Shown: in pieces, positions 1-7,921 of the stretch
Layout: each line of letters starts with the position of its first letter
Position numbering within the stretch: the stretch's first letter is position 1
Assembly: GCA_016190245.1 (NCBI GenBank)
Contig: JACPQY010000078.1
Coordinates: 9,821 to 73,820, forward strand
DNA length: 64,000 nt
Source of the DNA: Nitrospirota bacterium
Lineage (GTDB): Bacteria; JACPQY01
Direction of reading: 5' to 3'
Translations under genes and position numbers: made by a program
Notes under the pieces: generated by a model
Databases searched by the model: none
The model's input: only the letters and a program-made list of their open reading frames with translations
What the model was told of the DNA's origin: nothing

Positions 1-1
1 C

Positions 2-103
2 CTCTCGGGGGCCCTCCAGTACATGCGCCAGACCTGCGTGAGCCGGGGCTGGCAGGCCGATCCCGGCCGAAATCTGGCGGACTACCTCGCCTTGGAGAGG
101 TGA
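2..103 (+). CDS. C-terminal end of an unidentified protein (partial)
   Basis: The reading frame is open from the left edge and stops with TGA at 101-103, leaving the last 33 residues (ending ADYLALER). There is no recognisable motif. It is followed at 141 by the end of a convergent toxin gene. The fragment could be the end of any enzyme; I do not assign a function. Confidence 0.4.
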   Translation, partial: LSGALQYMRQTCVSRGWQADPGRNLADYLALER

Positions 104-140
104 GCGGGGAGGGGCGGATCCGCAAGCCGCCGCCGCGAGG

Positions 141-563
141 TCAAATCTCCGTCGAGAGGTCGAGGCGGCCGGCGAGAATCGTCGCCACCTGGGCCAGATC
201 GGTCAGGTCGGTGAGGGCCTCCCGAAGTTGAGCGGCGGTCACCGTGGCGTATTCGTGGATGATGATGTTCCGGAACTGGACGCGTTTCTTCATCTTGTCC
301 GCAAGTGCGGGTTCCAGGATCTCCGCTTCACGGAGGACTTCGAACACCTCCGCGGCCCGGCGGGGTTTGGGAAGAAGCTTCTCCGCGACAAGATGAGTTC
401 CGAGGTCAATCAGCGCCTTGGTGCCTTTCTGGAGCAGGCGCTCCAGGGCGGAACGCTGAACGAGGTCCGATTCCCAGCTCGATGGTGGAGTCGATTGGTA
501 GCGACCGAGCGCAGCAAGGGCCTCCCGGAAGACCAGCAGGCGATCAACCACGCCCGGAGCCAT
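141..563 (-). CDS. HepT-like HEPN ribonuclease toxin (DUF86 family)
   Basis: A protein of about 140 residues starting MAPGVVDRLL. The C-terminal helix carries the HEPN signature RNIIIHEYATV (R-x4-H-x-Y), the RNase active-site motif of HepT toxins. The family are small all-helical RNA-cleaving toxins neutralised by a partner minimal nucleotidyltransferase (MNT), which AMPylates the toxin tyrosine in the studied MntA/HepT pair. The start codon lies inside the end of the upstream MNT gene (20-nt overlap), as expected for a coupled toxin-antitoxin operon. The reading frame is open further upstream, but that part is the antisense-like shadow of the MNT gene. The toxin role is inferred from family and context. 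Confidence 0.8.
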   Translation of the reverse strand: MAPGVVDRLLVFREALAALGRYQSTPPSSWESDLVQRSALERLLQKGTKALIDLGTHLVAEKLLPKPRRAAEVFEVLREAEILEPALADKMKKRVQFRNIIIHEYATVTAAQLREALTDLTDLAQVATILAGRLDLSTEI

Positions 564-942
564 GCGCCATCGTCCGGAGGGAACGGAGCGCCGCGTCGAG
601 CAGGATACGCAGCTTCGGCACCCAATCCCAGTACTCCCTCTGCGTTCGCACTTCGAATTCGATCCGGGCCGCGGGGTCGCGCTCGAAGACGAGCCTCCCC
701 TTCTGAGCGGCATACGTCCACTCCAGCGGCCCGTCGTTCAGGATGAACGGGTCCACCGGGGGATCCACAACCTCCTGGAGCCGGTCCGCCCACTTCACGG
801 TCGCGTGCAGCAGGTCGGAAGGGGTCTCCCGGAGATAGAGCGCGATGTCGAGATCCGTTTCCGGATTCTCGCTTCCATAGACGTAAGCGAAGAGCACGTC
901 GGGCTCGCGGGCCAGCGCATCTGCGATCCGCTCGTCGTACAT
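544..942 (-). CDS. MNT-domain nucleotidyltransferase antitoxin (MntA-like)
   Basis: A protein of 132 residues starting MYDERIADAL. The polymerase-beta-fold motif is present as YGSENPETDLDIALYL, so the two catalytic aspartates (DLD) and the GS turn are there. The linker between GS and DxD is only five residues, while MNT proteins usually have GS-x(8-10)-D-x-D. A second acidic residue follows in the PVDPFILNDG strand. It is first in a minus-strand pair with the HepT-like gene and overlaps it by 20 nt. The likely role is antitoxin, modifying the HEPN partner. Whether the shortened loop allows catalysis is unclear. Confidence 0.75.
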   Translation of the reverse strand: MYDERIADALAREPDVLFAYVYGSENPETDLDIALYLRETPSDLLHATVKWADRLQEVVDPPVDPFILNDGPLEWTYAAQKGRLVFERDPAARIEFEVRTQREYWDWVPKLRILLDAALRSLRTMAHGSGRG

Positions 943-1009
943 CGGGTCATCGTAACACCGTGTACTGGATGGGACAATGCGGGCGGTCGGGCGGGCGCTG
1001 ACTGCTTTC

Positions 1010-1432
1010 TCAGCCGCCAGATTCCGGGCGGTGGGCGCGTCGGAGCCGGGAGGCGACGAGGGCGACGATCGCCCGCGCGTACTCGAGGGCCTTCACGGCC
1101 TCGGACCCGGTGAAGCTCTCGAACGGGACGCTGGGTGGGGGCAGGGCGTCGGGATATCGCGGAGACAGGTAGTACTTGTCCAGGATCTTCCCCGGGTCCA
1201 CGCATTCTTGGAAGGCAGGGTCAGCTTCGGCGCACTCCTGCGCGAGCTTCGCCACCGAATGAATCCATACCTGACGACGTCCCGTGCCATACAGGAAGGC
1301 CTTGAGCGCGATCTGAGCGGTTTGCTCGGCCATGAAACACACGTCCGAATGGTACTCCTTCTGGAACAGGGACTCCCCGTGACCTCCAGACTGTGCTCGG
1401 CCTGCGCGAGCCAGCTCAGGCGGGTTTTTCAA
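1010..1432 (-). CDS. HEPN domain protein, putative toxin of a second MNT/HEPN pair
   Basis: A protein of 140 residues starting MKNPPELARA. The central helices match the HEPN pattern (YHSDVCFMAEQTAQIALKAF followed by a HSVAKL motif), the fold of helical partners of minimal nucleotidyltransferases. The typical R-x4-6-H ribonuclease motif of HepT is not obvious; the tail has RAIVALVASRLRRAH instead. So this is the standalone HEPN type (PF05168-like) and its activity is less certain than that of the first copy. The start overlaps the end of the upstream MNT gene by 17 nt, so the two are translationally coupled. A repeated MNT-then-HEPN order on the same strand makes tandem modules. Confidence 0.72.
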   Translation of the reverse strand: MKNPPELARAGRAQSGGHGESLFQKEYHSDVCFMAEQTAQIALKAFLYGTGRRQVWIHSVAKLAQECAEADPAFQECVDPGKILDKYYLSPRYPDALPPPSVPFESFTGSEAVKALEYARAIVALVASRLRRAHRPESGG

Positions 1433-1739
1433 AGACGACCCGGCCGTCCGACAAGACGTTCAGGATGAAAGGGTTTTCCTCTCTCGCCATCCGCTCGAAT
1501 TCTTCCGGGGTATAGACGAACACGTCGATCGGTTCGGCCGTGCGCAAGGCGCGCGCGGCCCCCTCGAGCCGCTCGACGAACCGCTCATGGGTCCGACGAA
1601 TGACGACGAAATCCAGGTCGCTCTCGTCGTCGGTTTCCCCCCGTGCCGCCGAGCCGAACAGAATGATTTTTTCAGCGCCCGTGGCAGCCAGATCCTCGAC
1701 GGCGTGCCTGATCCGCTCATCTACCCTCATGCTGATCAT
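1416..1739 (-). CDS. MNT-domain nucleotidyltransferase, antitoxin of the second pair
   Basis: About 107 residues from MISMRVDERI; a start at 1730 (MRVDERI) is also possible. It shows the full MNT signature LFGSAARGETDDESDLDFVV (GS-x10-D-x-D) and a later IDVFVYTPEEF segment carrying the third carboxylate. It lies 5' of the HEPN gene with a 17-nt overlap. In contrast to the first MNT copy, the catalytic loop has normal length. The gene is divergent from coaBC across about 180 bp. Confidence 0.78.
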   Translation of the reverse strand: MISMRVDERIRHAVEDLAATGAEKIILFGSAARGETDDESDLDFVVIRRTHERFVERLEGAARALRTAEPIDVFVYTPEEFERMAREENPFILNVLSDGRVVFEKPA

Positions 1740-1867
1740 CTTACCGGATGCCGGTAGGGATGACCAACGGGGTCTCGCGAGAATCGCGCCCCGGGGCTGG
1801 CGGTTCTCCACGCGGGCGCTGGGCCGGGGGTCCTGCGGGTTCCCCGCGGCGGGGGGTGGGGAGGGTG

Positions 1868-1895
1868 TTGGGGGTTGCGGCCGCCGTGGTATAAT
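1868..1895 (+). promoter_or_regulatory. putative sigma70-type promoter of coaBC
   Basis: A perfect TATAAT lies at 1890-1895. A weak -35 (TTGGGG, 1868-1873) is 16 nt upstream. Predicted transcription would start near 1902, just before the GAGGAAG ribosome binding site and the ATG at 1917. Confidence 0.4.
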
Positions 1896-1916
1896 GCCCC
1901 TGAGGAAGCGGGTCGT

Positions 1917-3149
1917 ATGGGATACTTGAGCGGTCGGACGGTAGTCCTTGGCGTCAGCGGGGGGATTGCTGCGTACAAGTCGTGCGAGTTGGCGCGGCTC
2001 CTCATCGAAGCCGGGGCGGACGTTCACGTGGTGATGACGCACGGCGGGCAGAAGTTTGTCACGCCGCTCACGTTCGAGACGCTGACGGGGCACCCCGTGA
2101 TGACGGAAGTGTTCGCGCTGAGCGAATCGAAGATCTGGCACGTGGACCTGCCGGGCCGCGCGGACGCCGCAGTGATCGCGCCCGCGACGGCGAACATCGT
2201 GGGCAAGATCGCCCACGGGATCGCCGACGATCCCGTCACCACGTTTCTCATGGCCACCCGAGCCCGCGTGGTGGTGGCCCCCGCGATGAACACAGCGATG
2301 TATGAGCACCCCGCGTATCGGGAGAACGAAGCGCGAATCCGAAGCTTCGGTCATGTCATGGTCGAGCCGGGTGAGGGATTTCTGGCCTGTGGGGTCGTGG
2401 GCAAGGGCCGCATGGCGGAGCCGGAGACGATTCGTGAGCATGTGGAGCGGGTCCTTGCCCCTCAGTCGCTCGCGGGCAAGCACGTGCTGGTGACGGCTGG
2501 CCCGACGCGGGAGTACTGGGATGATGCGCGGTTCATCTCAAATCCGTCCACGGGGAAAATGGGGTTTGCACTTGCCCGTGAGGCCTGGCGCCGCGGCGCC
2601 GATGTCACGTTGGTCACCGGGCCTGTGGGCTTGCCCGATCCGGTGGGTGTGCGCACAGAGCGTGTGGAGACGGCCGATCAGATGTGGGAGCGGACGATGA
2701 CGGCGTATGCCCGAGCGGAGGTCGTTTTCATGGCGGCGGCGGTAGGGGATTTTGTGCCCGAAGCGCGCCGGCCGGGAAAGGTGCGCAAGCGAGATGCGGC
2801 CGAGGGGGAAATCTCAATTCCTCTGCGCCTCAATCGCGATATTCTCAGGGCGCTGGGGGAGAGGAAGAACGGAAAACTGTTGGTAGGGTTCGCGGCGGAG
2901 CCGGCAGGCGCCTTCGAATCGGCAGGGGCCAAGCTGCGCGAGAAGAACGTGGATTTCCTCGTGGCCAACCCGATCGATGGGCCGGATCGCGCCTTCGCGG
3001 CGGACGAGAACCGGGTGTCGCTCTTTCGGAGAGACGGCCGGCGGGAGGACTGGCCCAAGCTCACGAAGGATGATGTGGCCCGGCGATTGATCGAGGTCGT
3101 GTGCGGGACCAAAGCAGACACGACCGAAGGGGGAGGATCCCATGGCTGA
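1917..3149 (+). CDS. coaBC: bifunctional phosphopantothenoylcysteine decarboxylase/phosphopantothenate-cysteine ligase
   Basis: A 410-residue protein carrying out two steps of coenzyme A synthesis: cysteine addition to 4'-phosphopantothenate (CoaB) and FMN-dependent decarboxylation (CoaC). CoaC half: flavin loop GVSGGIAAYK near the start, active-site His in KIWHVDLPGRAD, the PAMNTAMYEHP motif and the Cys of ACGVVGKGRM. CoaB half: AGPTREYWDDARFISNPSTG (dimerisation and nucleotide motif), AAAVGDFVP and the KVRKRD lysine. Start ATG 1917 is chosen because MGYLSGRTVVLGVSGG gives the normal family N-terminus and a GAGGAAG sits 9 nt upstream. It overlaps the next small gene by 8 nt. Confidence 0.96.
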   Translation: MGYLSGRTVVLGVSGGIAAYKSCELARLLIEAGADVHVVMTHGGQKFVTPLTFETLTGHPVMTEVFALSESKIWHVDLPGRADAAVIAPATANIVGKIAHGIADDPVTTFLMATRARVVVAPAMNTAMYEHPAYRENEARIRSFGHVMVEPGEGFLACGVVGKGRMAEPETIREHVERVLAPQSLAGKHVLVTAGPTREYWDDARFISNPSTGKMGFALAREAWRRGADVTLVTGPVGLPDPVGVRTERVETADQMWERTMTAYARAEVVFMAAAVGDFVPEARRPGKVRKRDAAEGEISIPLRLNRDILRALGERKNGKLLVGFAAEPAGAFESAGAKLREKNVDFLVANPIDGPDRAFAADENRVSLFRRDGRREDWPKLTKDDVARRLIEVVCGTKADTTEGGGSHG

Positions 3150-3378
3150 GCGTATTTCAGATGCTGCATCGCGGCAGCTCGCTCCGCCGAGCGGGTTCGA
3201 CGGGAGGGAGACGCCGCGCGCGGAGAGAGAGCGGGAGCGCGTTGCGGAGCCACCGGCCGATGTCGACCGCGCCAGTCAGGCGGCGGCGGAGCGTCGGCGT
3301 GGGGACCGCGAGGCGCCGACCATCGCCGAGGTGGAGCGCGATCGGGGCCGCGGTCTGAGGGTGGACATCCTGGCGTAG
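3142..3378 (+). CDS. small highly charged hypothetical protein
   Basis: 78 residues starting MAERISDAAS and ending LRVDILA, very rich in Arg, Glu and Ala. No domain is recognised. It is supported by a strong GGGGGAGG ribosome binding site 5-6 nt before the ATG and an 8-nt overlap with coaBC, so it is probably cotranslated. The composition suggests a disordered or coiled protein. Confidence 0.55.
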   Translation: MAERISDAASRQLAPPSGFDGRETPRAERERERVAEPPADVDRASQAAAERRRGDREAPTIAEVERDRGRGLRVDILA

Positions 3379-3423
3379 AGCCCTTCGACAGGACAGACTC
3401 GAACCGCCCCTTGCTGAAGGGCT
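3379..3423. terminator. hairpin between convergent genes, possible bidirectional terminator
   Basis: AGCCCTTC (3379-3386) pairs perfectly with GAAGGGCT (3416-3423). It begins directly after the stop of the small gene and lies in the 70-bp gap to the convergent hydrogenase-like operon. There is no T-run, so intrinsic termination is uncertain. The sequence resembles a widespread CCCTTCGACAGG-type palindrome. Confidence 0.4.
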
Positions 3424-3448
3424 ACCCTCGCAGGCCGCGGATGCCGCG

Positions 3449-4225
3449 TTACCGGCGGGGAGTGTCGATCCGGCCGATCAACCGAAGTAAACCGTCCAGG
3501 ATCGTGTAGGGATGCGGCGGGCATCCGGGGACGTACAGATCCACCGGGACGACTGCTGTTGCCCCGTTGAGGACTTCGGGATGGCCCTCGTACGGTCCCC
3601 CTGAAATCGCGCAGGCGCCGACCGCGATGACGATGCGCGGTTCCGGCACGGCCTCGTAGGTCTTGCGAAGCGCGAGATCCATGTTGTGCGTGACGGGTCC
3701 CGTGATCAAGAGGCCGTCCGCATGGCGTGGCGACGCCACGAACTGGATCCCGAAGCGGCCCAGATCGAAGACGACGGTGTTGAGGACGTTCACATCCGCC
3801 TCGCAGGCGTTGCACCCGCCCGCGCTCACCTGACGGAGCTTGAGAGATCGGCCCAGGAGTTTTTTCAAGCGCGCATCGAGAGCCTCCGCGAGACGGAGGG
3901 ATTCGTCGCCGACGAGAAGGTCCTCTCTCCGGCGGGCGGCCATCCGGTGGTCCCGAGTAGCGGTGACGGCGGCCTCCGGACACGCGCGAATGCATTCCGC
4001 GCAAAACACGCAGCGACCGAGATCCACCCGGGTTTGAATCTCCTCGCTTCGGGGCGAGATGGCATCCGTCGGGCAGACCTCGGCGCAGTCCCGGCAGCCG
4101 GGCAGGCACCGGGCGCTGTCGACCGCAAGACGGCCCACGAACCGGTCGGGCAGTGCCGGCGCTTCAGCGGGGTAGGCCACGGTCCGGCGACCTTGCCCAA
4201 GCCTCGTTCGCAGCACCCGAATCAT
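3449..4225 (-). CDS. fused ferredoxin/NuoB-like small subunit of hydrogenase-related (Ehr) complex
   Basis: 258 residues from MIRVLRTRLG. Residues about 36-90 form a 2[4Fe-4S] ferredoxin domain (HyfH/HycF-like), with motifs CLPGCRDCAEVCP and CVFCAECIRACP. The first has an unusual CX3C spacing instead of CX2C. Residues about 130-258 form a NuoB/HycG-like domain with the proximal-cluster cysteines GGCNACE, GACAISGG and VPGCPPHP all kept. In standard hydrogenase-4/3 operons these are two separate genes, so this is a fusion. It is the last gene of the operon, 7 nt after the large subunit. The role is electron transfer along the peripheral arm. Confidence 0.85.
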   Translation of the reverse strand: MIRVLRTRLGQGRRTVAYPAEAPALPDRFVGRLAVDSARCLPGCRDCAEVCPTDAISPRSEEIQTRVDLGRCVFCAECIRACPEAAVTATRDHRMAARRREDLLVGDESLRLAEALDARLKKLLGRSLKLRQVSAGGCNACEADVNVLNTVVFDLGRFGIQFVASPRHADGLLITGPVTHNMDLALRKTYEAVPEPRIVIAVGACAISGGPYEGHPEVLNGATAVVPVDLYVPGCPPHPYTILDGLLRLIGRIDTPRR

Positions 4226-4232
4226 GACGGGT

Positions 4233-5804
4233 TCACAGGTCGTGCCCGCAGTAGGACAGGTTGAAGCTCTTGTTGCAGAGCGGGAAGTCGGAAATCTGCT
4301 GCCCGCGGAGGGCAAGGGCAAGGCCGGTCCAGTTGTGAAACGAGGGGTCCACGATTTTGTATCGGCTGAGGCGGCTTTGGGTGTCCGTGATCGCGACGTG
4401 GCAGATCTCTCCCCGCCAGCCTTCCACGAGGGAAATGGCGCACGAGCTTGGGGCAAGTGCACCGAGGGGGACCGGGGTCGCCCCGTCCGACAGCCGCTGG
4501 AGATGGTTTTCGATGAACTGGGCGGATTGCTCGATCTCCAACCACCGAACATGCGCGCGTGCGAACACGTCGCCTGTGGGCCACGTGTGGCACGGGGCTT
4601 GGGCATCCGCATAGAAGCCGGACGCGAACTCGCGGCGCACGTCCCGCTCGAGTCCGCAGGCTCGCGCGGCCAGGCCCACCAGGCCGAGCTCAACGGCCTG
4701 TTCACGGGACACGACGCCGGTCCCGTTGAACCGGTCCGTCACGAGATGGGACTTCCAAAGGAGCGGACCCACCTGGTGGACATCCTCCATGGCGAGCCGG
4801 AAGGCGCCCAGCATGGACGACACGCGGTCGGGCTCAAGGTCGAACCGCACGCCGCCGGGCCTGACCAAGCCGCGGCCAAAGCGATTGCCGCAGAGGGCCG
4901 CGGTGAGATTGAGAAAGTCACCGCGGAGGCGGCCGAAGTAGGCGGCGGGCGGGAGAAAACCGATGTCGTTGGCCAAGGCCCCCAGATCGCCCACATGGTT
5001 GGCGATCCGCTCAAGCTCCAGAGCGATGGCGCGGATCATGCGAGCGCGTGGCGAGGGCGTGCAGCCGCAAAGGGCTTCGATGGCCTGGGCATAGGCAGTG
5101 GCGTGGCCGATCGTCGTGTCGCCGGCGAGGGTTTCCATCAGGAGTGGGGTGCGATTGTTTGGCCCCCCGATCACGGCGCGCTCCACGCCTCGGTGTTGGA
5201 AGCCGAGGGCGATCTCGAGATGAAAGACGGTCTCGCCGTGGCATTGGAATCGGAAGTGGCCCGGTTCGATGATGCCGGCGTGGACCGGCCCGACGGCGAC
5301 TTCATGCACTTCCTCGCCCTCCACACTGAAAAAGGAACTTGCCGCTGGGAGGGCCTTGCCCCCGCTCTCATGTCGCGAGAGGCCCTCGCGACCAGGACAT
5401 GGCGGCTGGAAGCGAACGGGCTTCAGCCACGGGTGACCGAGCGGCGTGATCCCGAACTGCTCCGCGATCTCGCGCTCGAACATGTGGACTTGAGGGCACT
5501 CCGGCGTGATCGAGGAGTACTCCCCTCCGACGACGGAGGACGCAACGAGGAGGGTGGGTGGCTTGCCGTCCGCTAGAACGGCGAACAGGCGCGCCTGGTC
5601 GTTCTCGTGAGGGGCCGCGCCCCATGCATGGTCCCGAATGCGATTCGGGACTGCATACGGGGCCGCGAACAGCGCGACAACTCGGCCCCCCGAGCGCACG
5701 CGCCGAATCAGGAACTCACGGAAGTCCTGGACGGGGAGTCGTGGGATCTCATCCAGCGGGAGGACCCCCCCGTTGGGAGTGATGGTCGGGATCGTTTGGC
5801 TCAC
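4233..5804 (-). CDS. NuoCD/HyfG-like large subunit lacking NiFe-binding cysteines (Ehr type)
   Basis: 523 residues with an N-terminal NuoC-like (30 kDa) domain and a C-terminal NuoD/HycE-like domain. In [NiFe] hydrogenases the metal is held by an N-terminal RxCGxC motif and a C-terminal CxxC. Here the matching regions read ETLAGDTTIGHA and NKSFNLSYCGHDL (E. coli HycE has NKSFELCYACTDR), so all four ligands are replaced. The protein ends where the maturation protease would cut, so there is no C-terminal extension. These are traits of the Ehr family, not active hydrogenases. Residues 46-65 appear to be an inserted palindromic DNA element. It overlaps hyfF by 4 nt. Confidence 0.88.
   Translation of the reverse strand: MSQTIPTITPNGGVLPLDEIPRLPVQDFREFLIRRVRSGGRVVALFAAPYAVPNRIRDHAWGAAPHENDQARLFAVLADGKPPTLLVASSVVGGEYSSITPECPQVHMFEREIAEQFGITPLGHPWLKPVRFQPPCPGREGLSRHESGGKALPAASSFFSVEGEEVHEVAVGPVHAGIIEPGHFRFQCHGETVFHLEIALGFQHRGVERAVIGGPNNRTPLLMETLAGDTTIGHATAYAQAIEALCGCTPSPRARMIRAIALELERIANHVGDLGALANDIGFLPPAAYFGRLRGDFLNLTAALCGNRFGRGLVRPGGVRFDLEPDRVSSMLGAFRLAMEDVHQVGPLLWKSHLVTDRFNGTGVVSREQAVELGLVGLAARACGLERDVRREFASGFYADAQAPCHTWPTGDVFARAHVRWLEIEQSAQFIENHLQRLSDGATPVPLGALAPSSCAISLVEGWRGEICHVAITDTQSRLSRYKIVDPSFHNWTGLALALRGQQISDFPLCNKSFNLSYCGHDL
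5611..5667. repeat. palindromic element inserted in frame in the hyfG-like gene
   Basis: A stem-loop with arms GTCCCGAA/TTCGGGAC around a short loop, extended by CCCC...GGGG ends. It encodes about residues 46-65 of the large subunit (from FAAPYAVPNR). A diverged copy lies at 57201-57257: 37 of 47 aligned bases match, and the inner stem differs by a compensatory C-G to G-C change. The length is a multiple of three in effect, as the frame is kept. Confidence 0.65.
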
Positions 5805-7285
5805 GGCACGCCTTCAACCAGGCGGGCGGCCTGATCGAGCCAGTCTCTCAGCGGCTCGGGCATCCAAAGGCCCAGCGCGAGGAGGACGGCGAGCGGTCCG
5901 TAGACGAGGATGTTGTTCCACGCGCCCTGTTTCTGTTCTCCCGGTGCCGTCGAATTGCCGCCCCAGGCCATCGAAATCGCGTGGCGAAGCGCCCCCGTGA
6001 ACACGATGGTAGCCCCCAGGAGGAAGAGTCCGGCCGAGATGTAGAAATGGCGGTCCATCGCGCCTTTCAGGATTTGGAACTCGCTCATGAAGAGCGAGAA
6101 GGGCGCCATGCCGATGAGGGCCAGGAAGCTGCCGAAGAGCCCTACCCCCCACACGGGCGCGCGGCGGACCGTGCCGGACATTTTCTCCATCTCGTGCGTC
6201 CCGAAAATCTGGCCGAGGCGGCCGGCACAGAAGAACCCGAGCGTCTTGCACAGGGAATGGTTCAGAACGTGAAACAGGGCGGCGAACGTCCCGATCCCTC
6301 CGACGCCGAGTCCAAGGGAGATGATGCCGAGGTGCTCGACGCTGTGATACGCGAGCAGCCGCTTCAGGTCGCCCTGGAGGACGATGAAGACGGCCGCCAC
6401 GAGGATGGAGAGAACGCCGAATTGCATCAGGATCGTGTGGGCCCATCCGGAAGCGCCTGTCGCGGCCTCGACGAGCGGAACGTAGCGCAGGATGCAATAC
6501 AGGGCTGCATTGAGAAGGAAACCCGAGAACATCGCGGAAACCGGGGCGGGCGCCTGGCTGTGCGCATCGGGCAGCCAACTGTGCAAGGGTGCCAGCCCGG
6601 CCTTCGTGCCGTAGCCCACGAGCAGAAAAATGAAAGCCGCCTTCACGGGAGCAGGGCTGAGCGAGGTCGCGTGCTCGATCAGGCTCGTCCAGAGCAGGGT
6701 GTCCGTTGCGTCCTGAGCGGATCCGCGTGCCGACGCGGCCACGAGGAGGGTGCCCATGAAGGCGAACGCGACGCCCACGGAGCACATCACGAGATACTTC
6801 CACATCGCCTCCAGCGAGGCCGGGGTCCGGTGGAGGCTGATCAGAAAGGCTGTGGTCAGCGTGGTGGCCTCGAGTCCCACCCACATGAAGCCGAGGTTGT
6901 TGGAGACGAGGACGAGCGTGATCGCCCCGAGCGCCCCCAGCCACAAGGCCCCGAACTGCCGCGCGCGGGCGGGGGGAAACTCGCCCCGCTCGGCCTCGAC
7001 CTGAAAGTAGACGCGGGCAAAGACGGAGCTCAGCAGAAACACCGCCGATAGGACGGCGAGGTGGTACGCCGAGAGGGCGTCGATTCTCAGCCAGCCGCCG
7101 GCGGACGTCACCGCTCCCGCAGAGAGGACGCGAGCCGCCACCGCGGCCGCCACGATCGAGTAGGCCGCCGCGATGCCGATCACCCAGCCGAGGATCCGCC
7201 CAGGCGAGGCAAGGGCGAGACATACCACCGCCCCGACCAGCGGGATCAGAAGAAGCGAGGGGATCTGCAGGCTGTTCACCGTCAC
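5801..7285 (-). CDS. HyfF-like antiporter/NuoN-type membrane subunit
   Basis: 494 residues, about 14 hydrophobic helices. Conserved proton-channel residues of the NuoL/M/N family are visible: glutamate in WVGLEATTLTTAF, lysine in GTKAGLAPLHSWLPDAHS and histidine in LLAYHSVEHLGI. It is the second antiporter-like subunit of the Ehr operon, between HyfE and the large subunit, overlapping both neighbours by 4 nt (ATGA). In the related Hyf complex this protein sits in the membrane and is thought to take part in ion pumping. Confidence 0.87.
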   Translation of the reverse strand: MTVNSLQIPSLLLIPLVGAVVCLALASPGRILGWVIGIAAAYSIVAAAVAARVLSAGAVTSAGGWLRIDALSAYHLAVLSAVFLLSSVFARVYFQVEAERGEFPPARARQFGALWLGALGAITLVLVSNNLGFMWVGLEATTLTTAFLISLHRTPASLEAMWKYLVMCSVGVAFAFMGTLLVAASARGSAQDATDTLLWTSLIEHATSLSPAPVKAAFIFLLVGYGTKAGLAPLHSWLPDAHSQAPAPVSAMFSGFLLNAALYCILRYVPLVEAATGASGWAHTILMQFGVLSILVAAVFIVLQGDLKRLLAYHSVEHLGIISLGLGVGGIGTFAALFHVLNHSLCKTLGFFCAGRLGQIFGTHEMEKMSGTVRRAPVWGVGLFGSFLALIGMAPFSLFMSEFQILKGAMDRHFYISAGLFLLGATIVFTGALRHAISMAWGGNSTAPGEQKQGAWNNILVYGPLAVLLALGLWMPEPLRDWLDQAARLVEGVP

Positions 7286-7917
7286 CCTTTGAGCGAGTTC
7301 ATCTGGTCGGCATCGATGTGCTCGAACGCCTGGTTGATCTGCTGGAGCGCGATGCCCATCACGAACACCGCGACAAAGACGTCCATGAGGACGCCGAGCT
7401 CAATCAGGAACGGAATACCGCCGACCACAGCCACTCCGAACGTGAAGATGCCGTTTTCCAGGACCAGAAAACCGAGCACCTGCGTCAGGGCCTTCCGTCT
7501 CGCGACGACGAGAAACAGCCCTGAGAGGATCGTGAAAAGGGCCGCGGGCAGGACGAGATCCGAGACGGCCTCGCCCGGCAGGGGCAGTTGTCCCCCCAGC
7601 CAGAAGGAGGCCGCAAGCGTGGCCATGCCGATCACCATCGAGCTGGAGTAGCCGACGTAGGGTTGCAGCTCGCGCCGGACCTGCGCGTGCTTCACCGCGC
7701 GAAAGAGGAGGCGCGGGAAGACGATCCCCTTGAGGATCATGCTTCCGAGGGACAGGGCCGCGACGCGCCACGTGAGACCGTGTGGGGTGATCAGCAGCGG
7801 CATGAGCGAAAGGAGGGCGCCTTGGAGGGCGACGAGACGGATCATCCGGCTGGCGCCGAGGATGAGCAGCCCCACCAGGATCAAAGCGATCAGGATGCCG
7901 TTGACGAGTACGGGCAT
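7282..7917 (-). CDS. HyfE-like small membrane subunit
   Basis: 211 residues from MPVLVNGILI, chosen as start because it lies 4 nt after the hyfC stop; the open frame extends 10 codons further. About six membrane helices. HyfE-type proteins replace NuoK/NuoJ in hydrogenase-4-like complexes and mark this operon as hydrogenase-related and not respiratory complex I. Typical features are the LVLENGIFTFG segment (a conserved Glu in a helix, NuoK-like) and a C-terminal DVFVAVFVMGIALQQ helix. It overlaps hyfF by 4 nt. Confidence 0.82.
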   Translation of the reverse strand: MPVLVNGILIALILVGLLILGASRMIRLVALQGALLSLMPLLITPHGLTWRVAALSLGSMILKGIVFPRLLFRAVKHAQVRRELQPYVGYSSSMVIGMATLAASFWLGGQLPLPGEAVSDLVLPAALFTILSGLFLVVARRKALTQVLGFLVLENGIFTFGVAVVGGIPFLIELGVLMDVFVAVFVMGIALQQINQAFEHIDADQMNSLKG

Positions 7918-7921
7918 CGCC

